DNA of 28,408 nucleotides from an uncultured Lachnobacterium sp. (GCA_900548765.1 URLU01000005.1:1-28408), one strand, 5' to 3'; counted from the stretch's first letter, positions 5,449-13,618 are shown. Notes: generated by a model not told the origin, from the letters alone. Made by a program: numbers and translations.

Positions 5449-7353
5449 ATGGGAGCTACAGAATATACAGATGCTTTAAAATTAGGTAAAAAAGAATATA
5501 AGTTCAAGGTTTCACTTGGACAGTTTCCGTATCTGCCGGTACTGGATGAAATAGTATCGCAGACAGATATACAGACAGAACAGAATATGGGGTTGGTGCA
5601 GATACCGCTGGAATTTGTGGTGGGAACAAGCACCATGGGCAGAACATATGCCTTTGCAGCCAATTTCATGCCAATATTGGCGGAAGGCTCAGAGTTTGCA
5701 ATAAAGTGGGCGAATCTGGCAGATGCCCAGGTCAATGAAGGAATCAGAGACCCGATTAAGGTTTATGAGTACATGAACAGGTATTATGTGGTTGAGGGAA
5801 ATAAAAGGGTCAGTGTGCTTAAATTCTATAATGCTGTGTCTATTCCTGCCTACGTCACCAGAAAAATACCAAAATATTCAGAAGATGAAGATGTAAAGCT
5901 TTATTATGAATACATGAAGTTTAATGAGGTGACAGGACTTTTTACACTGGAGTTTACAAAGCTTGGAAATGCACAGAAGCTGCTGGAGCTGGTTGGAAAA
6001 ACAGACAGGTGGGATGATGCTGACAGAGAAAAATTCAACAAGGTTTTGTTTAATTTCAGCAGAGCCTTTGAGTTTGCCGGTGGTAAGAGACTTCCAATAA
6101 AGGCTGGAGATGCCCTGACTTCATTTATGACAGTGTTTGGCTTTGATAGAATGCTTGAGATGACCGAGCAGGAATACAAGACCAATATACTGAGAGTATG
6201 GGCGGAGTTTTCTGTATCATCAGAAAAACAGAATGTTGATCTGGTCATGAATCCTGCCAATGTACAGGAAAAAAAGAGCCTGCTGAGATATTTTATACCA
6301 GCAACCCAGAAGAAATTTACTGTCGCCTTCCTTTTCCCAAAGAATCCAGAGGAATCAGCCTTTCTGTATGGTCATGAGCTGGGAAGAAACTATCTGGAGG
6401 ATACATTTTCAGATGAGATGAAGACAATATGTGTCACAGATGTGGATAATAAAAATCTGGATGAAGTATTAAACAGCGTGATTAAGCAGAATGCCAGCAT
6501 TATTTTCTGTTTGGGACCTCAGATGATGAAGGGCAGCCTTAAGGTGGCAATCGAGAATCCAGATGTTAAAATATTAAACTGCTCGCTCAATGCGCCCCAC
6601 CCTTATGTGAGAACCTATTATGGCAGGCTCTACGAGGCAAAATTCCTGACCGGAATGATAGCAGGAGCACTTGCTGACAACAACAGGGTGGCATATATAG
6701 CGGACTATCCTATTTATGGAATGATTGCAAATATCAATGCCTTTGCCTTGGGAGTAGCCTGCATGAATCCGAGGGCAAAGGTTTATCTGGCATGGTCTAC
6801 AGAAAAGGATTTTGATAGGGAAAAATTCCTTGTAGAGAATGATTTACACTATGTATCAGACCAGGAGATGATAACGCCAAATGATGCATCCCGTCAGTTT
6901 GGTTTCTACAAATACGAGGATGGAAAGGCTGTAAGCCTCGCGATGCCAATCTGGAACTGGGGTGTATTCTATGAAAAGCTCTTACAGAGTATACTGGCAG
7001 GGGCATATCAGAATGAGGCATCATCAGACAATAAGGCCCTGAACTACTGGTGGGGAATGTCCGCCGGCGTTATTGACCTTATCTGTTCGTCTCATGTGCC
7101 ATACGGGCTGAGCCGAATAGTGGACAATATCAAGGCTGATATATGCAGTGGTGAGTTTAAGCCTTTTTCTGGAGTAATCAAGGATCAGAACGGAAGCCTC
7201 AGAAATAAGGATCACAAAGAGATGGAGCCAATGGATATTATGAATATGGATTTTTTGGTTGAAAATATAATTGGTGTAATTCCAAGTGCAGACAGTCTTA
7301 TTGAGAAGGCGCAGGGAATGGTTGAGGTTACAGGTGTAGAGGAAGCAAAATAA
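5449..7353 (+). CDS. cytosolic ParB-like/BMP (PBP1-type) fusion protein
   Basis: A 634-residue protein with no signal peptide or lipobox. Residues about 90-140 resemble a ParB/sulfiredoxin-type nuclease-fold motif: LADAQVNEGIRDPIKVYEYM, then YYVVEGNKRVSVLKF. From about residue 288 it resembles BMP-family nucleoside-binding proteins: KFTVAFLFP, GHELGRNYLEDTF, IIFCLGPQMM, YEAKFLTGMIAGAL and RVAYIADYPIYGMIANINAF. BMP proteins normally are surface lipoproteins feeding ABC transporters; lacking export signals, this one is likely an intracellular ligand sensor joined to a ParB-like module (inference). The ATG at 5449 is used because AAGGAG lies 10 bases upstream; earlier starts at 5425 or 5440 overlap that site. 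The metallophosphoesterase gene follows 1 base later, so they are co-transcribed. Confidence 0.8.
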   Translation: MGATEYTDALKLGKKEYKFKVSLGQFPYLPVLDEIVSQTDIQTEQNMGLVQIPLEFVVGTSTMGRTYAFAANFMPILAEGSEFAIKWANLADAQVNEGIRDPIKVYEYMNRYYVVEGNKRVSVLKFYNAVSIPAYVTRKIPKYSEDEDVKLYYEYMKFNEVTGLFTLEFTKLGNAQKLLELVGKTDRWDDADREKFNKVLFNFSRAFEFAGGKRLPIKAGDALTSFMTVFGFDRMLEMTEQEYKTNILRVWAEFSVSSEKQNVDLVMNPANVQEKKSLLRYFIPATQKKFTVAFLFPKNPEESAFLYGHELGRNYLEDTFSDEMKTICVTDVDNKNLDEVLNSVIKQNASIIFCLGPQMMKGSLKVAIENPDVKILNCSLNAPHPYVRTYYGRLYEAKFLTGMIAGALADNNRVAYIADYPIYGMIANINAFALGVACMNPRAKVYLAWSTEKDFDREKFLVENDLHYVSDQEMITPNDASRQFGFYKYEDGKAVSLAMPIWNWGVFYEKLLQSILAGAYQNEASSDNKALNYWWGMSAGVIDLICSSHVPYGLSRIVDNIKADICSGEFKPFSGVIKDQNGSLRNKDHKEMEPMDIMNMDFLVENIIGVIPSADSLIEKAQGMVEVTGVEEAK

Positions 7354-7354
7354 T

Positions 7355-7945
7355 ATGCGTATTTTACTTTTAGCAGATGAGGAAGTTCTGGCGTATTGGG
7401 ACTTTTTTAAAAAAGAGGATTTTGAAGGAATAGATTTAATAATATCCTGTGGGGATTTGAAAGCATCATATCTGTCATTTATTGCAACAATGACAGGGCT
7501 GCCGGTACTTTATGTCAGGGGAAATCATGATGATTCATATGATAGAAATGGACCGGATGGCTGTATATGTATAGAAAATTCGGTGTATACTTATAAAGGG
7601 GTGCGTATCATGGGGCTTGGAGGAAGCAACAGATACAAGCCGGGCAGGAACCAGTACACCCAGAAAGAGATGCAGAAGCGATATAAAAAAATGAAAGGCA
7701 GGCTGTTTTGGAGCAAGGGAATCGACATTCTGGTGACCCATGCTCCGGCAGCAGGCGTAAATGATGACACGGATGAGTGCCATAAGGGCTTTGAGGTATT
7801 CAATGAGATAATTGAAAAATATAAGCCGAAATATTTTGTGCATGGACATGTCCATATGAATTACAGCAGAAAGTTTCCGAGAGAGGATATGGTCAATGAA
7901 ACCCGGGTTATCAATGCTTATCAGAGGTATATAATAGAGATTTGA
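7355..7945 (+). CDS. calcineurin-like metallophosphoesterase
   Basis: A 196-residue member of the calcineurin-like phosphoesterase superfamily. Metal motifs are visible in order: GD at residues 33-34 (ISCGDLK), GNHD at 56-59, THAP about residue 125 and HGHVH about residue 165. The first motif, normally DxH, reads LLLADEE, so the His is replaced by Glu; this variant is one I associate with the Lachnospiraceae version of the family. Substrate unknown; relatives hydrolyse phosphodiesters or phosphomonoesters. The ATG is 1 base after the ParB-BMP stop, with GAGGAAG upstream, and the gene ends in a 4-base overlap with the polymerase gene. Confidence 0.82.
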   Translation: MRILLLADEEVLAYWDFFKKEDFEGIDLIISCGDLKASYLSFIATMTGLPVLYVRGNHDDSYDRNGPDGCICIENSVYTYKGVRIMGLGGSNRYKPGRNQYTQKEMQKRYKKMKGRLFWSKGIDILVTHAPAAGVNDDTDECHKGFEVFNEIIEKYKPKYFVHGHVHMNYSRKFPREDMVNETRVINAYQRYIIEI

Positions 7946-9465
7946 GCGAACACACATATATAGCAATAGACCTGAAATCATTCTACGCTTCAGTGGAGTG
8001 CTGTGAGAGAAATATGGATCCTCTCAGGACGAATCTGGTCGTGGCAGATGCAGAGAGAACCGAGAAAACCATATGTCTTGCGGTTTCACCAAGCTTAAAG
8101 AGCTTTGGAATATCGGGCAGGGCGAGGTTGTTTGAGGTAGTTCAAAGGATAAAGGAAGTAAATAACGAGAGGCTGAGGAAGACACCTAAGGGCTATTTTG
8201 AGGGAAAATCCTGTGATATAGAGGCACTTATGACAGATCCGTCACTGGAAGTGGGCTATCATGTGGCACCTCCAAGAATGGCAAAGTATCTGGAGAAAAG
8301 CACAAGAATTTATGATATTTACTTAAAATATATCGCACCGGAGGACATCCATGTATATTCCATTGATGAGGTATTTATGGATGTTACTCATTATCTGGGG
8401 ATATATAAGTGCTCTCCGGCGGAGCTTGCCAGAAGAATAATAAATGACGTGCTGCAAAACACAGGCATAACGGCCACAGCAGGGGTGGCACCCAATCTCT
8501 ACCTGTGCAAGATAGCTATGGACATAGTGGCAAAGCACATGGAGCCGGATGAGAACGGAGTGAGGGTAGCATATCTGGATGAGATGCTCTATAGGAAGCT
8601 TTTGTGGAGCCACAGACCCATTACAGATTTCTGGAGAGTGGGAGTCGGCTACAAGAAGAAGCTTGAGGAAAATGGTTTGTATACAATGGGAGACATAGCG
8701 AGGTGCTCTCTGGGACAGGCAAATGATTTTCACAATGAGGAGCTCTTGTACAGGCTGTTTGGAATAAATGCAGAGCTTCTAATCGACCATGCCTGGGGCT
8801 GGGAGCCGGTTACAATAGAGGATATCAAGGCATACAAGCCGAGCAGTAATTCCACAAGCTCAGGTCAGGTATTACAGTGCCCTTACAGCAGTGACAAGGC
8901 AAGAATCGTAGTGATGGAAATGACTGACCTGCTGGTGTTAGATTTGGTGGATAAGGGGCTGGTGACAGACCAGTTAGTACTTACTGTAGGCTATGATATA
9001 GACAATCTGAAGGAAGATAAGACAGGCAGACACTATGATGGCGAGGTGAAGCTTGACCGGTATGGAAGAAAGATTCCCAAGCATGCCCATGGTACCACAA
9101 ACCTGAAAAGTTTTTCCTCTTCATCAAGACTTATAATTGATGCTGTCTTAAAGCTTTATGACGAAATCGTTGATAAAAATTTATCAATCAGGAGAATTAA
9201 TGTCACAGCCAATCATCTTACCAAGGAAAACGAGGTAAAAGAAGAAAACAGCTACGAGCAGATGAGTCTTTTTACTGACTATGGCATTGCAGAAAAAGAA
9301 AAGGAAGCGGAGAAAGAACAGCTTACCCGCGAAAAGAAAATGCAGAGGGCTATACTGGATGTGAAAAAGAGATATGGTAAGAATGCCTTGCTGAGAGGTG
9401 TGGACTTGGAAGAAGGCGCGACTGCCATATCGAGAAATAAGCAGATAGGCGGGCACAAGGCATAG
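7942..9465 (+). CDS. Y-family (UmuC/DinB-type) DNA polymerase
   Basis: A 507-residue translesion polymerase. IAIDLKSFYASVE at the N-terminus carries the first catalytic Asp and YSIDEVFMDVT (about residues 138-148) carries the second Asp-Glu pair. FWRVGVGYKKKLEENGLYTMGDIA is the helix-hairpin-helix region, followed by a little-finger-like domain and a C-terminus ending ISRNKQIGGHKA. Such enzymes copy past lesions with low fidelity. The start is a TTG at 7942 whose bases overlap the preceding stop (TTGA); this gives the expected N-terminus, and no nearby ATG fits. Downstream lies a small YolD-like gene. No LexA/SOS box was evident before the operon. Confidence 0.88.
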   Translation: MSEHTYIAIDLKSFYASVECCERNMDPLRTNLVVADAERTEKTICLAVSPSLKSFGISGRARLFEVVQRIKEVNNERLRKTPKGYFEGKSCDIEALMTDPSLEVGYHVAPPRMAKYLEKSTRIYDIYLKYIAPEDIHVYSIDEVFMDVTHYLGIYKCSPAELARRIINDVLQNTGITATAGVAPNLYLCKIAMDIVAKHMEPDENGVRVAYLDEMLYRKLLWSHRPITDFWRVGVGYKKKLEENGLYTMGDIARCSLGQANDFHNEELLYRLFGINAELLIDHAWGWEPVTIEDIKAYKPSSNSTSSGQVLQCPYSSDKARIVVMEMTDLLVLDLVDKGLVTDQLVLTVGYDIDNLKEDKTGRHYDGEVKLDRYGRKIPKHAHGTTNLKSFSSSSRLIIDAVLKLYDEIVDKNLSIRRINVTANHLTKENEVKEENSYEQMSLFTDYGIAEKEKEAEKEQLTREKKMQRAILDVKKRYGKNALLRGVDLEEGATAISRNKQIGGHKA

Positions 9466-9495
9466 TCCTAAATAGTGTATGGAGCAGGCAGATAT

Positions 9496-9735
9496 ATGAA
9501 GGCAGACAGAGATATAAAATATGCAGATATAATTAACATGAAACATCATCAGTCCACAACCCATCCCCACATGTCAAACTATGACAGGGCAGCACAGTTT
9601 TCCCCCTTTGCGGCGCTGACAGGGCATGAGGAGGCGATACAGGAAAAAGCAAGGCTCAATGAATTTAAGACTGATATTGAGCATGTGGAGGATATAGATG
9701 ACCTGTGGGATAATTATTCTGAAGAGTTTGATTAA
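9496..9735 (+). CDS. YolD-like small partner of the Y-family polymerase
   Basis: A 79-residue protein with the motif SNYDRAAQFSPFAALTGHEE at about residues 31-50 and an acidic tail. Small proteins of this pattern regularly follow Y-family polymerase genes in Lachnospiraceae and resemble the YolD/YqjX group of Bacillus, also encoded next to UmuC-like polymerases. Its role is probably to modulate the polymerase; no biochemical function is established here. GGAG lies ~11 bases before the ATG at 9496; an upstream in-frame GTG at 9475 is less likely. It lies 30 bases downstream of the polymerase gene. Confidence 0.7.
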   Translation: MKADRDIKYADIINMKHHQSTTHPHMSNYDRAAQFSPFAALTGHEEAIQEKARLNEFKTDIEHVEDIDDLWDNYSEEFD

Positions 9736-9741
9736 AAGAGG

Positions 9742-9771
9742 TTGACAAACCAGTGATTGATATAGTAAAAT
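9742..9771 (+). promoter_or_regulatory. promoter of tRNA-Thr
   Basis: A consensus TTGACA (9742-9747), an 18-base spacer and TAAAAT (9766-9771) end ~21 bases before the tRNA. Confidence 0.75.
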
Positions 9772-9792
9772 TCAATAGTTGGTTATTCAACT

Positions 9793-9864
9793 GCTGATGT
9801 GGCTCAGAGGTAGAGCACTTCCTTGGTAAGGAAGGGGTCACGGGTTCAATTCCCGTCATCAGCT
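9793..9864 (+). tRNA. tRNA-Thr (GGT)
   Basis: A 72-nt cloverleaf: acceptor arms GCTGATG and CATCAGC with discriminator T, a D-arm with GGCTCAGAGGTAGAGC, an anticodon stem CTTCC/GGAAG around loop TTGGTAA (anticodon GGT), and a TpsiC loop GGTTCAATTCC. CCA is not encoded. Confidence 0.95.
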
Positions 9865-9880
9865 TTTTTATTGCCTAAAA

Positions 9881-9909
9881 GGAACCGGTGTTAAGCCGGT
9901 TTATTTTTT
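9881..9909 (+). terminator. terminator after tRNA-Thr
   Basis: AACCGG, a 7-base loop and CCGGTT are followed by TATTTTTT, 17 bases past the tRNA. Confidence 0.65.
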
Positions 9910-9923
9910 ACCCTGAAATAAGA

Positions 9924-9937
9924 CTTGTTATAACAAG
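9924..9937. repeat. 14-bp perfect palindrome upstream of a sigma-28 promoter
   Basis: CTTGTTATAACAAG is its own reverse complement and lies 3 bases before the -35 element at 9941. It suits binding of a dimeric regulator. Confidence 0.4.
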
Positions 9938-9940
9938 GGT

Positions 9941-9967
9941 TAATAAGAAGTACTTTCGTACCGATAT
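9941..9967 (+). promoter_or_regulatory. sigma-28 (SigD/FliA)-like promoter
   Basis: TAAT (9941-9944), 15 bases, then ACCGATAT (9960-9967) closely fits TAAA-N15-GCCGATAT of the flagellar sigma factor. It lies ~118 bases upstream of the EF-hand-like gene, giving a long leader. The SLT gene at 12112 has an even better match. Confidence 0.6.
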
Positions 9968-10085
9968 AAAACCTGTAATGATTTAGCTGATCAGAAAATC
10001 AAATATAAATCAGGGACAAGCTTTTTATTTCTTTTGAAGGGATGCAGTTGAAATAGCAGGTGAAGTCACGAGAAAGGATGATTTC

Positions 10086-11246
10086 ATGGTTATACAATCA
10101 GGTTCATACAGGATGAACTCTGGTAGAAACTATTCTGAGAATAAGATAAGCTCTAAGTCGCTTACTGTCTGGAATAACAGAAATGGCTTTTTTTCAGGAG
10201 TGTCAGCAGCGGATGCGGAGAATTTTTCGCAAAATACATCGCAGAGCAATATGCTTAGTGCAGCCAAAGACCTAATTGCCGGACAGGAGGAAAAGAACAC
10301 TGCTAAGTCGGATTTAAGTGGTTTAATGGAGAGCTTTAAGTCTAATACAACGATTAAAACTGTGGATGTGCAGAGGCAGGTGGATTCTATAAAAGAGATA
10401 CAGCAGCAGACGCTCAATTATCTCTTGTATCTGCTCTTTGGCAGGAAGGTGACAGAGGATTCCAGGACAAGCTTTCTGGATAATAACAGGACTCAGGAAG
10501 ACAATGCTTTGAATTATTCAACAGGGCAGGGAGGAAGGACATATACCCTATCTGGTGAAAATGAGACAGTTGGCGGTGAGTATACAAGCTTTAACTATTA
10601 TTCTGAGCGGGAGACAACCAGCTTTGAGACAAGGGGAACTGTGGTCACAGCGGATGGAAAAGAGATAAGCTTTAATGTGAGCATGACTATGTCCAGAAGA
10701 TTTGAGATTGCCACAAAGGATGTTATAAACTTTGGAGCAAAGAGGTGTACAGACCCTCTTGTAATAAATCTGGACACAGATGTATGTGATGTGTCTGACC
10801 AGAAGTTTTTATTTGACCTTGACTGTGATGGCAAGGCGGAAAGCATATCAATGCTGGGATCTGGAAGTGGATTTTTAGCTTTGGATAAAAATGGAGACGG
10901 AATTATAAATGACGGCTCAGAGCTTTTTGGAACTGTAAGTGGCAATGGATTTGCTGATTTGAGCCAGTATGATGATGATGGCAGCGGCTGGATAGACGAG
11001 GCAGATGAGATATTTGACAAGCTCCGTATATGGCAGATGAACCCGAACGGAACAAGCTCGCTGGCTGCGTTGGGCAAGGCTGGAATTGGGGCTATATGTC
11101 TTGGAACTGCAGATACAGAGTTTTCTCTTAATCAGGCAGACAACACTAATAAGGCTGTAATAAGAAAGTCAGGTATATTCCTCTATGAAAATGGAATGGC
11201 TGGTACTGTGCAGCAGGTGGATATGGCAATAGATGCGGCAACTTAA
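10086..11246 (+). CDS. EF-hand/dockerin-like calcium-binding protein, function unknown
   Basis: A 386-residue protein not recognised as a named family. The first ~110 residues are Ser/Asn/Gln-rich and likely disordered, with no signal peptide or membrane segment; residues ~150-210 are Thr/Ser-rich and look like beta structure. The last half holds three Asp-rich loops: DLDCDGKAES (~245), DKNGDGIINDGSELFG (~267) and DDDGSGWIDEADEIFDKL (~296), typical of EF-hand/dockerin-type Ca sites. Such DxNGDGxI...ELFG segments occur in various bacterial surface or secreted proteins. AAAGGA lies 8 bases before the ATG. The sigma-28-like promoter and disordered N-terminus hint at flagellar co-regulation or export (inference). 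A shared terminator separates it from the convergent SLT gene. Confidence 0.72.
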   Translation: MVIQSGSYRMNSGRNYSENKISSKSLTVWNNRNGFFSGVSAADAENFSQNTSQSNMLSAAKDLIAGQEEKNTAKSDLSGLMESFKSNTTIKTVDVQRQVDSIKEIQQQTLNYLLYLLFGRKVTEDSRTSFLDNNRTQEDNALNYSTGQGGRTYTLSGENETVGGEYTSFNYYSERETTSFETRGTVVTADGKEISFNVSMTMSRRFEIATKDVINFGAKRCTDPLVINLDTDVCDVSDQKFLFDLDCDGKAESISMLGSGSGFLALDKNGDGIINDGSELFGTVSGNGFADLSQYDDDGSGWIDEADEIFDKLRIWQMNPNGTSSLAALGKAGIGAICLGTADTEFSLNQADNTNKAVIRKSGIFLYENGMAGTVQQVDMAIDAAT

Positions 11247-11291
11247 ATGCATAAAATCTGCCACGGCAGCTTTTCCTGCATACTTAGGTAA

Positions 11292-11326
11292 AAAAAGGAT
11301 TAACCATGGTTTGGTTAATCCTTTTT
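11292..11326. terminator. bidirectional terminator between convergent genes
   Basis: A 14-bp perfect stem runs from AAAAAGGATTAACC (11292-11305) to GGTTAATCCTTTTT (11313-11326) with a 7-base loop; the A and T tracts serve both directions. Confidence 0.85.
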
Positions 11327-11344
11327 GAAATCATCTTTAAAATC

Positions 11345-12112
11345 TTATGCATTATAATAAGCAAGCACTTTTGTTACATAGTTCTGTGTCTCGGTAAATG
11401 GCGGTATTCCACCATATTTTGCCACATTACCACTTCCAGCATTGTAGGCAGCAAGGGCAAGCGAGACATCCCCATTATATTTAGATAAAAGTGATGATAT
11501 GTACTTGGCTCCACCCATTATATTCTGGCAGGCATCATAGGAATCGGTTACGCCAAGCGACTGGGCTGTCTGTGGCATAAGCTGCATTATACCGACTGCT
11601 CCTGAGGAGCTTACCGCATCAGCGGTGAAGTTTGATTCCTGCTTGGCAATTGCTTTAAGAAGCTTTACATCTACGCCAAAGGCCGAAGCAGCTTCCTCGA
11701 AATACTGGTTTAATTCATCTGGACAGATGAGTGCACCGGTATTTTCTGATATGGTGTTTACTGCATTGCTGATTGCAGAAGCACCTGCTGTAAGAGCAGA
11801 AGCAACTGAATTGCTGTCTGACAAATTAATATTTATGCCGTGCTGGTCAAAAAAACTCTGGACTGTTGACACATTGACTGCACCTGTATTGCTGGCTGCA
11901 ACTAAGCTGTCAATTGCAAGTGCGGCAGCTGCCTTTGTGGCGGTCTCGAGGACCTGACTGAAGTTCTGTGTCTGCTGACTTGCCTGGACGGCAGAAGTAG
12001 TGGTAGTATCCGTGGCAGCATTGGTGCTGGCAGCATTAGCCACAGCCCTGCGTTTTTGTAATTGCTCTTCAACTACCGATTGGTCTAAGCTTTGAATAAT
12101 CTGTATATCCAT
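11345..12112 (-). CDS. SLT-domain lytic transglycosylase without signal peptide
   Basis: A 255-residue protein whose C-terminal ~120 residues form an SLT (goose-lysozyme-like) domain that cleaves peptidoglycan glycan strands. The catalytic Glu is E159 in AIAKQESNF; GAVGIMQLMP (171-180) and LALAAYNAGSGNV (~220-232) complete the signature. Residues 1-130 are Ala/Ser/Thr-rich with no signal peptide or lipobox, unusual for an enzyme that acts outside the membrane. A near-consensus sigma-28 promoter lies upstream (12169-12195) and AGGA precedes the ATG. A flagellum-associated muramidase exported through the flagellar type III apparatus, analogous to the FlgJ role, would reconcile these facts; this is inference. 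Two CheC/CheY genes 6 kb away fit a motile host. Confidence 0.85.
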   Translation of the reverse strand: MDIQIIQSLDQSVVEEQLQKRRAVANAASTNAATDTTTTSAVQASQQTQNFSQVLETATKAAAALAIDSLVAASNTGAVNVSTVQSFFDQHGININLSDSNSVASALTAGASAISNAVNTISENTGALICPDELNQYFEEAASAFGVDVKLLKAIAKQESNFTADAVSSSGAVGIMQLMPQTAQSLGVTDSYDACQNIMGGAKYISSLLSKYNGDVSLALAAYNAGSGNVAKYGGIPPFTETQNYVTKVLAYYNA

Positions 12113-12168
12113 AATTTCCTCATCTTTGTATTAAGTCTTATAACTGGCATATGTATGATTATACAACA

Positions 12169-12195
12169 ATATCGACAGAATACCAAAAATATTTA
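12169..12195 (-). promoter_or_regulatory. sigma-28 (SigD/FliA) promoter of the SLT gene
   Basis: On the minus strand TAAA (12195-12192), exactly 15 bases and GTCGATAT (12176-12169) match the TAAA-N15-GCCGATAT consensus at all but one base. The predicted leader is about 50 bases. A 12-bp palindrome TTACATATGTAA (12193-12204) overlaps the -35. Confidence 0.75.
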
Positions 12196-12248
12196 CATAT
12201 GTAAGACGATTATAACATAATTACTTGGCGGAAAAAACGAAAAATTTT

Positions 12249-12277
12249 TTGAAACTTGAATTTATAGCTTATATTTG
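12249..12277 (+). promoter_or_regulatory. candidate promoter of lysA
   Basis: TTGAAA (12249-12254), 17 bases and TATTTG (12272-12277), ~60 bases before lysA. The -10 is poor. No lysine riboswitch fits in the ~60-base leader. Confidence 0.3.
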
Positions 12278-12337
12278 ATAGCATTAAGCTTAAGTTAGTC
12301 GTGTAGTACTTTACTATGAGGAAGTAAGGAGAGAGTT

Positions 12338-13606
12338 ATGGAGAAAAAACCATTCGTTACAAAAGAGCAGATAGAAGAGATTGTCAAGACCTATCCTACA
12401 CCATTTCATCTGTATGATGAGGCTGGAATCAGGAAAAACGCAGAGGATGTAAAAAAGGCATTTGCCTGGAATCCAGGATTTAGAGAGTATTTTGCTGTAA
12501 AGGCAACTCCAAATCCATATCTGCTTAAGATATTACAGGAATATGATATGGGCTGTGACTGCTCATCATACACAGAGCTTATGCTGTCAAAGTCCTGCGG
12601 ATTTGATGGAAAGCATATTATGTTTTCATCAAATGATACACCGGCGGAGGAATTTGTATACGCAGATAAGCTGGGGGCAATAATCAATCTTGATGATTTC
12701 ACACATATTGAGTTTCTGGAGGAGACAATTGGACATATTCCAGAGACAATAAGCTGCAGATACAATCCAGGCGGAGTATTTGAGCTGTCCAACGGAATCA
12801 TGGACAACCCTGGAGATTCCAAGTATGGAATGACCAAAGACCAGCTTTTTGAGGCATTTAAGATTCTTAAGTCTAAGGGTGCAAAATACTTTGGTGTACA
12901 TGCCTTTCTTGCCAGCAACACAGTTACAAATGAGTATTATCCTGAGCTTGCCAGACAGCTTTTTGAGCTTGTGGTCGAGCTTAAAAAGGAGACAGGCTGT
13001 GACATTAAGTTTGTAAACCTTTCAGGCGGTGTAGGTGTTGCCTACAGACCGGATCAGGAGCCAAACGATATATATGCAATCGGTGAGGGAGTTCATAAGG
13101 TATATGATGAGGTTCTTGTTCCTGCCGGAATGGGAGATGTTGCCATCTACAGCGAGATGGGCAGATTTATGATGGCACCATATGGCTGTCTTGTGACAAA
13201 GGCCATCCATGAGAAGCATATATATAAAGAATACATAGGCGTGGATGCCTGTGCTGTAAACCTCATGAGACCGGCAGTGTATGGTTCATACCACCATATA
13301 ACAGTACTTGGAAAAGAAAATGCCGCCTGTGATCATACCTATGATGTAACCGGTTCATTGTGTGAGAATTGCGATAAGTTTGCAATAGACAGAAAGCTTC
13401 CAAAAATTGACATGGGAGATTATCTGGTGATACATGATACAGGAGCACATGGTTTTTCAATGGGATACAATTACAATGGAAAGCTCAAATCAGCAGAGCT
13501 TCTCCTGCAGGAGGACGGCTCAGTGAAATTGATTCGCCGTGCCGAGACTCCAGCTGATTACTTTGCAACCTTTGATTGTTTTGATGATTTAAAAATCACA
13601 GAGTAG
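12338..13606 (+). CDS. lysA: diaminopimelate decarboxylase
   Basis: A 422-residue alanine-racemase-fold PLP enzyme converting meso-diaminopimelate to lysine, the final step of lysine synthesis. The PLP lysine is K55 in YFAVKATPNP. LSGGVGVAY (~228) is the Gly-rich phosphate loop, and SEMGRFMMAP and SLCENCDKFA carry further active-site residues, the latter including the Cys that reaches the neighbouring subunit's active site. The length is normal for the family. AAGGAGAGA precedes the ATG by a few bases. Other fold-III decarboxylases are possible but the CENC motif favours LysA. It ends 12 bases from the convergent repressor gene with no terminator between, so the transcripts likely overlap. 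Confidence 0.88.
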   Translation: MEKKPFVTKEQIEEIVKTYPTPFHLYDEAGIRKNAEDVKKAFAWNPGFREYFAVKATPNPYLLKILQEYDMGCDCSSYTELMLSKSCGFDGKHIMFSSNDTPAEEFVYADKLGAIINLDDFTHIEFLEETIGHIPETISCRYNPGGVFELSNGIMDNPGDSKYGMTKDQLFEAFKILKSKGAKYFGVHAFLASNTVTNEYYPELARQLFELVVELKKETGCDIKFVNLSGGVGVAYRPDQEPNDIYAIGEGVHKVYDEVLVPAGMGDVAIYSEMGRFMMAPYGCLVTKAIHEKHIYKEYIGVDACAVNLMRPAVYGSYHHITVLGKENAACDHTYDVTGSLCENCDKFAIDRKLPKIDMGDYLVIHDTGAHGFSMGYNYNGKLKSAELLLQEDGSVKLIRRAETPADYFATFDCFDDLKITE

Positions 13607-13618
13607 AAAAAGAAAAGC

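Noticed and set aside
12205..12337. Possible lysine riboswitch before lysA
   Set aside because: The leader after the candidate promoter is only ~60 bases and lacks the ~170-nt multi-helix core.
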